Assembly: GCF_001899075.1 (NCBI RefSeq) | Contig: NZ_MKVA01000005.1 | Span: forward strand, 992,001 to 1,056,000 | Source of the DNA: Devosia sp. 67-54 | GTDB lineage: Bacteria; Pseudomonadota; Alphaproteobacteria; Rhizobiales; Devosiaceae | Length of the DNA stretch: 64,000 nt | Reading direction: 5' to 3' | Shown here: positions 62,476 to 64,000 of the stretch, piece by piece | Layout: each line of letters begins with the position of its first letter | Numbering within the stretch: the first letter of the stretch is position 1 | Translations under genes and position numbers: made by a program | Notes under the pieces: generated by a model | What the model was told of the DNA's origin: nothing | Database searches by the model: none | Seen by the model: only the letters and a program-made list of their open reading frames with translations

Positions 62476-63108
62476 CTAAATTTTCGTGATCGTCACAAAT
62501 CCGTCGCAGCGCTGCGCGCCGCCCCACTCGCGATCGAGGATGGCGAAGATTCGCTCCTCGTCCCAGCGCCCCTTGAAATGCGCATGCTCGCGAAAATGCG
62601 CCTCCTGGCGCATGCCCAGCCGCTGCATGACGCGGAACGAAGCGGTGTTGCGGGCGTCGCAGCGCGCGTAGACGCGGTGCATGCCGGCATCGGCGAAGGC
62701 GAACGCCAGCAGCCCGCACGCGGCCTCGGTAGCATAGCCCCGGCCGTGCACGTCGGGGTGGAAGATGTAGCCGATCTCGGCCTGCCGGTCGGCGACGCTG
62801 CGCCAGATCAGCGACACCTCGCCGATCAGCCGGCTGTCGTCGCGGCGCTCCACGGCCAGGAGGATCTTGTCGCCCTCCCCCGAGAACGCCACCTGCGTGG
62901 TGCGGGCCCGCACCGCTTCGGCGCATTCCTCGTGGTTCATCGGCTCGTCGAACAGATATTCGGCCACGTCCGGCCGGCTGCGGTAGGAATAGACGGCGTC
63001 GACGTCGCCGCGGTTGAACGGCCGAAGCCGCAGCCGCGCCGTCTCGATGGGGTAGCGCGGCACGTAGAGGACGGCGGCCGGGATAGGAAGCGGCTGGCTC
63101 TGGCTCAT
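62476..63108 (-). CDS. GNAT acetyltransferase (RimJ-like), second copy
   Basis: The 210-residue protein has TARLRLRPFNRGDVDAVYSY, AEIGYIFHPDVHGRGYATEA and RVYARCDARNTASFRVMQRL. It is a tandem paralog of the gene at 61806. Acceptor unknown. It diverges from the GFA gene at 63187. Confidence 0.92.
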   Translation of the reverse strand: MSQSQPLPIPAAVLYVPRYPIETARLRLRPFNRGDVDAVYSYRSRPDVAEYLFDEPMNHEECAEAVRARTTQVAFSGEGDKILLAVERRDDSRLIGEVSLIWRSVADRQAEIGYIFHPDVHGRGYATEAACGLLAFAFADAGMHRVYARCDARNTASFRVMQRLGMRQEAHFREHAHFKGRWDEERIFAILDREWGGAQRCDGFVTITKI

Positions 63109-63186
63109 GGCTGGCCGGAGGTAAGCCCGTCGCGCCGGCAAATCAACCGCTTGCGGCGCAACGTCCGCCGGTGCAGCCTCCGGCGC

Positions 63187-63636
63187 ATGGACCGCGCGCC
63201 CCGCCCTGTCGTCGACCTTACGGCCCGCTGCGCCTGCGGCGGCGTTTCGCTGCACTTTGCCGGCAAGGTGCTGTCGATGTTCCTGTGCTCGTGCGAGGAC
63301 TGCCAGCGCGCCACCGGCACCGGCCATGCCGCCATCGTGCTGGCGCGGCGGGCCGATGTCAGCGTCACCGGCGAAACGCGCAGCTTCAGCCGTCCCGCCA
63401 ATTCCGGCGCGACGCTGACCAGCAGCTTCTGCCCCGATTGCGGCACGCCGCTGTTGGCGCAATCGAGCCGGGCGGCGGAGCTCGCGATGCTGCCGGTCGG
63501 CCTGTTCGGCGCCGCGGCGGCGGCGTGGTACGCGCCCAACCAGCTGATCTTTGCGCGCAGCCACCGCGAGTGGGATGTGATCGACGCCGCCCTGCCGCAG
63601 CACCAGACCTATCGCGACGGCGGAGCGATGATGTGA
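63187..63636 (+). CDS. GFA family protein
   Basis: The 149-residue zinc-fold protein has ARCACGGVSLHFAG, FLCSCEDCQRATGTGHAAI and SFCPDCGTPL. It is the second GFA gene (see 58127). The GTG start of the TfoX gene overlaps its stop. Confidence 0.92.
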   Translation: MDRAPRPVVDLTARCACGGVSLHFAGKVLSMFLCSCEDCQRATGTGHAAIVLARRADVSVTGETRSFSRPANSGATLTSSFCPDCGTPLLAQSSRAAELAMLPVGLFGAAAAAWYAPNQLIFARSHREWDVIDAALPQHQTYRDGGAMM

Positions 63637-63962
63637 CCGCCGCCTCAGATGCGCTCGCCGTGCGGCTCCGGCCGTTGCTGCCCAAGGGGCTGGCCGAAAA
63701 GGCCATGTTCGGCGGCATCGGCTTCATGCTGGACGGCAACATGCTGGTGGCGACCACGGCCAACGGGGATTTGCTGGTGCGGATCGATCCCGAAAAGATG
63801 GAGGCGGCGCTGGCGCGGCCCGGGACGTCCCGGATGCAGATGGGCTCGCGGACGATGAGCGGCTTCGTCGCGGTCGATCCGGACGCCCTGCCCGACGCCG
63901 CCGCGCTCAAGGACTGGATCGCCACCGCCCGCGCCTACGTCAGGAGCCTGCCGCCAAAATGA
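63633..63962 (+). CDS. TfoX/Sxy N-terminal domain protein
   Basis: The 109-residue protein has KGLAEKAMFGGIGFMLDGNM, VATTANGDLLVRIDPEKMEA and SRTMSGFVAVDPDAL, the TfoX-N pattern. TfoX-N alone is widespread in bacteria and not necessarily linked to competence. GTG start coupled to the GFA stop. Confidence 0.93.
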   Translation: MTAASDALAVRLRPLLPKGLAEKAMFGGIGFMLDGNMLVATTANGDLLVRIDPEKMEAALARPGTSRMQMGSRTMSGFVAVDPDALPDAAALKDWIATARAYVRSLPPK

Positions 63963-64000
63963 AGACCGCCGCGAGGAGTTCGACGCTCGACCACCTCGTC
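63959..64000 (+). CDS. start of a further gene, cut by window edge
   Basis: An ATG overlaps the TfoX stop (ATGA) and opens MKTAARSSTLDHLV, open to the end of the window. Too short to identify; the overlap suggests an operon member. Confidence 0.35.
   Translation, partial: MKTAARSSTLDHLV

Noticed and set aside
63187-63962. Competence or toxin system with TfoX
   Set aside because: Only the TfoX N-terminal domain is present and the neighbour is a GFA protein; no partner genes support a system.

Overview
The window is GC-rich, densely coded chromosomal DNA from an alphaproteobacterium, most likely Hyphomicrobiales (Rhizobiales) and plausibly Devosia-like. This rests on gene content and order, not on a search: a DUF1476 protein (ATP synthase zeta subunit), DUF3126, a bacterial transglutaminase-like cysteine peptidase beside PilZ, the order thrS-yidD-NifU-like-folE-hisI, hydrolase-cysE-DUF3126, and purC/purS/purQ/purL-bolA-grxD. 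There is no phage, IS element or CRISPR array. About 85 genes are supported, nearly all intact.

Region by region. 1-3155: a YCII gene cut by the window edge, then an ArsR-SRPBCC-SRPBCC-hydrolase operon with a strong promoter and palindromic operator; it contains a decayed, apparently chimeric ORF. 3159-12499: a soluble tandem-PAS chemoreceptor, thrS, yidD, Fe-S scaffold, folE, an outer-membrane barrel protein, hisI, and a LysR regulator divergent from an SHMT-like PLP enzyme. 12493-15774: slyX-rhomboid, then PAS_5, tandem PilZ and a LapG-like secreted peptidase, a likely c-di-GMP/surface module. 15884-22833: small membrane proteins, UPF0145, DUF3126, cysE, hydrolase, GNAT, zinc finger, FAD monooxygenase, TCR/Tet-type MFS. 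22917-25887: gnd, gluconate 5-dehydrogenase-like SDR and gluconokinase, a coherent gluconate/6-phosphogluconate module. 25808-36521: DUF89 phosphatase-like, ogt, membrane proteins of unknown role, csbD, tRNA-Leu(TAA), gpt, MoaB/CinA-like, map, radC, a CelD-like acetyltransferase and ccdA. 36676-39663: rpe, a FosX-like fosfomycin hydrolase, purB and a small hydrolase in one tight operon.

40851-51431 is the purine block. purC-purS ends at a strong hairpin terminator; purQ lies 3.6 kb further on. Between them sit a YCII gene, an MGT-type glycosyltransferase, a membrane acyltransferase and two paralogous 27-29 residue membrane microproteins that are the most novel-looking items here. purL follows, then two tiny reverse-strand genes, bolA and the CGFS glutaredoxin grxD with a textbook terminator.

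51562-64000: two MFS transporters, a methyltransferase, an inositol-phosphatase-family enzyme, ttcA, an SbmA/BacA-like peptide transporter, rpsD with promoter and terminator, an MFS_3 exporter, a TrmJ-type rRNA/tRNA methylase, two tandem GNATs, two GFA proteins and a TfoX-N protein. Several intergenic mosaic (RIME-like) repeats are present. Start codons were chosen by ribosome-binding-site spacing and family length; all functions are by recognition of family features, without database searches.
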